Source: Cephalotus follicularis
Lineage: Eukaryota > Streptophyta > Magnoliopsida > Oxalidales > Cephalotaceae
Direction: 5' to 3'
Length of the DNA: 64,000 bases
NCBI GenBank assembly: GCA_001972305.1
Contig: BDDD01000985.1
Span: 99,692-163,691, forward strand
Shown here: positions 62,870-64,000 of the stretch, piece after piece
Layout: each line of letters opens with the position of its first letter
How positions within the stretch are numbered: the first letter of the stretch is position 1
Notes under the pieces: model-generated
Seen by the model: the letters and a program-made list of their open reading frames with translations, nothing else
Database searches by the model: none
Told to the model about the DNA's origin: nothing
Position numbers and translations under genes: made by a program

Positions 62870-63030
62870 ATCCAGTCGGCTGCCTTTCCCTGGCAATCGG
62901 TTGGTCGCCTGGCATTCTGTTGCCAAGTGTCACGACAGTTGGCCAATCGACTGGTTCATCCCACCAGTCGATTGCCCCCACATGCAGCCCTCCAGTCGGC
63001 TGGCCCTCCATACCAATCGACTGCCTCCAG
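62870..63030. repeat. CAGTCGACTG motif cluster 1 (U3) of the E LTR
   Basis: About seven degenerate copies such as CCAGTCGGCTGCC, CCAATCGACTGG, CCAGTCGATTGCC and CCAATCGACTGCC, 145-305 bp from the LTR start. Confidence 0.82.
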
Positions 63031-63176
63031 CATAATCACCAAGTAATCACACTTCTAAGTACATAAAAGATTTAAAACAACATCATCCAATTCGGAAACC
63101 CATCTTTTATTAATTCCACAATTCAAAGTACAATTACATTGTGAAATTATAATACATGAAAATCTCGGGCGTTACA

Positions 63177-63189
63177 TCCACCCCTCCTT
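63177..63189 (-). promoter_or_regulatory. Polypurine tract of element E
   Basis: The minus strand reads AAGGAGGGGTGGA directly before the LTR start. Confidence 0.85.
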
Positions 63190-63221
63190 CAAGGAATTTC
63201 GTCCTCGAAATTAAAACAAAT

Positions 63222-64000
63222 CTAGAACAAGTGCGGGTAGCGTTCTCGGATGTCCTCCTCACGCTCCCAAGTTGCTTCATCAGGTCGTTGGAACTGCCAT
63301 TGAACCTTGACCATGGAAATGGTTCGGTTCCTCAAAATATGCGTCTTCCGATCAAGAATCCGCGCAGGCAATTCCTCACAGGATAGATCATCTCGCATCG
63401 GAATAGTATCATGATCCAGGACATGTGACGGGTCCAGGATATATCTCCTCAACATAGATATATGAAAGACGTCATGCACGTTTGTCAGTGCAGGAGGTAA
63501 GGCAAGCTGATAAGCTACCTCCCTGACTCTTTCCAAAATCTCAAAAGGACCAATGTAGCGTGGAGCTAATTTGCCCTTTCTCCCAAACCGTCGCACGCCC
63601 GACCATGGTGAAACCTTCAAGAACACATGATCACCCACGCTGAACGTCCTCCCATACAGTGCCTCAAATGGTGCCATGCCGATACTGTAATGACAGCTGT
63701 TATTATAAGAAAACTCTATCAGAGGAATGTGATCCTCCCAAGTACCAGCAAAATCAATAATGCAAGCCCGTAGCATATCCTCCAAGGTCTGGATGGTACG
63801 CTCAGACTGCCCATCGGTCTGAGGGTGGAAGGCAGTACTCAGGTTCAGCTTCGTCCCGAAAGCTGTCTGGAATCTCTTCCAAAAGTTGGAAGTGAAGATA
63901 GCATCTCTATCACATACGATGCTTACTGGAACTCCATGTAGCCTCACTATCTCCTTCGCATACAACCGAGCAAGCTTGCTCGCAGAATCAGTAATGTGTG
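63222..64000 (-). CDS. Element E: integrase core and chromodomain of a chromovirus
   Basis: The minus strand encodes the integrase core with [12 protein letters not shown] and [15 protein letters not shown] (about 63800-63905), the IEFSYNNS segment (about 63700-63725), the [20 protein letters not shown] box (about 63500-63560), and a C-terminal chromodomain with [11 protein letters not shown] and [18 protein letters not shown] (about 63225-63330). It is the pol 3' end; a purine tract and LTR follow to the left in normal order. The frame looks open to the right edge, and the product seems short for the family, so at least one internal loss is likely. Integrase would insert element DNA and the chromodomain would bind modified histone tails. 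Confidence 0.88.
   Translation of the reverse strand, partial: HITDSASKLARLYAKEIVRLHGVPVSIVCDRDAIFTSNFWKRFQTAFGTKLNLSTAFHPQTDGQSERTIQTLEDMLRACIIDFAGTWEDHIPLIEFSYNNSCHYSIGMAPFEALYGRTFSVGDHVFLKVSPWSGVRRFGRKGKLAPRYIGPFEILERVREVAYQLALPPALTNVHDVFHISMLRRYILDPSHVLDHDTIPMRDDLSCEELPARILDRKTHILRNRTISMVKVQWQFQRPDEATWEREEDIRERYPHLF

Larger units (their letters stand above)
60481..63176 (-). mobile_element. Element E: 3' LTR on the minus strand (2,696 bp)
   Basis: On the minus strand it runs from TGTAACGCCCGAG (63176) to GGGGTGTGACA (60481). Its 3' part matches the T LTR at 4660-5047. GTCGAC-type motif clusters lie at 62870-63030 (U3) and 61795-62060. A donor-like AAAG|GTAGGGG lies at 62390 and an acceptor-like CTAACCCCCTACTTTACAG at 60862. 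Three degenerate repeats of about 32 bp with AGGACCACAACAGGCAG-like words lie at about 61110-61205. It is inserted in the W 3' LTR after ATCCT. Confidence 0.9.

Noticed and set aside
1-64000. Host protein-coding genes, tRNA or rRNA genes
   Set aside because: Nearly every stretch is assigned to an LTR or an element interior. I found no host domain and no tRNA or rRNA core motif outside primer-binding sites.

Overview
The window is LTR-retrotransposon heterochromatin from a large plant nuclear genome. Chromodomain-bearing Ty3/gypsy elements (chromoviruses of a Tekay-like kind) with very long LTRs (2.7-5 kb, TGTAAC/TGTGAC...GTTACA/GTGACA ends) dominate. One long-LTR Ty1/copia element is also present. 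Primer-binding sites match plant initiator Met-tRNA (TGGTATCAGAGC). I see no host gene, tRNA, rRNA or CRISPR. The species cannot be named from the sequence. Working family names used below: T, X, Y, Z, W, V, E and S (gypsy-type) and Q (copia).

Layout. 1-1697: integrase/RNase H/RT of a chromovirus, minus strand, running off the left edge. 1698-5047: two partial T LTRs, back to back in opposite orientation. 5048-8396: X LTR, carrying a solo copia-type LTR (6487-7556). 8397-15607: element Y on the minus strand (pol, gag, LTR). 15608-20509: a minus-strand Q LTR split by a solo X LTR (15689-18442). 20510-34036: copia element Q on the plus strand, split by solo LTR S (23277-26104) and a solo Y-type LTR (28511-31776). 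34037-40194: element Z, rearranged so that two pol ends meet tail to tail near 39066. 40195-60480: element W, with element V (40372-51410) inside its 5' LTR. 60481-64000: element E on the minus strand, inserted in W's 3' LTR and running off the right edge.

The nesting gives a relative history: Q was entered by Z, Z by W, W by V and by E. Five-base target duplications flank four solo LTRs perfectly (GTTTC, CCTTC, TAGGA, AACAT) and V with one mismatch (CATAG/TATAG). V and W carry almost unrecognisable pol remnants yet have well-matched LTRs, so they look like non-autonomous passengers moved by relatives.

Four signals go beyond ordinary retrotransposon annotation. (1) The LTRs carry clusters of short palindromes centred on GTCGAC; flanks differ between families but stay symmetrical, and a two-cluster layout recurs. 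Families without it carry other CpG-containing motif arrays. (2) Many LTRs contain a plausible intron: a donor after the leader and a pyrimidine-rich acceptor, often with CTAAC, near the LTR end. (3) Between V's two LTRs, all 51 differences I counted across about 1.17 kb have A in the 5' copy. (4) The two window edges fall at almost the same point of a chromovirus integrase in the same orientation.
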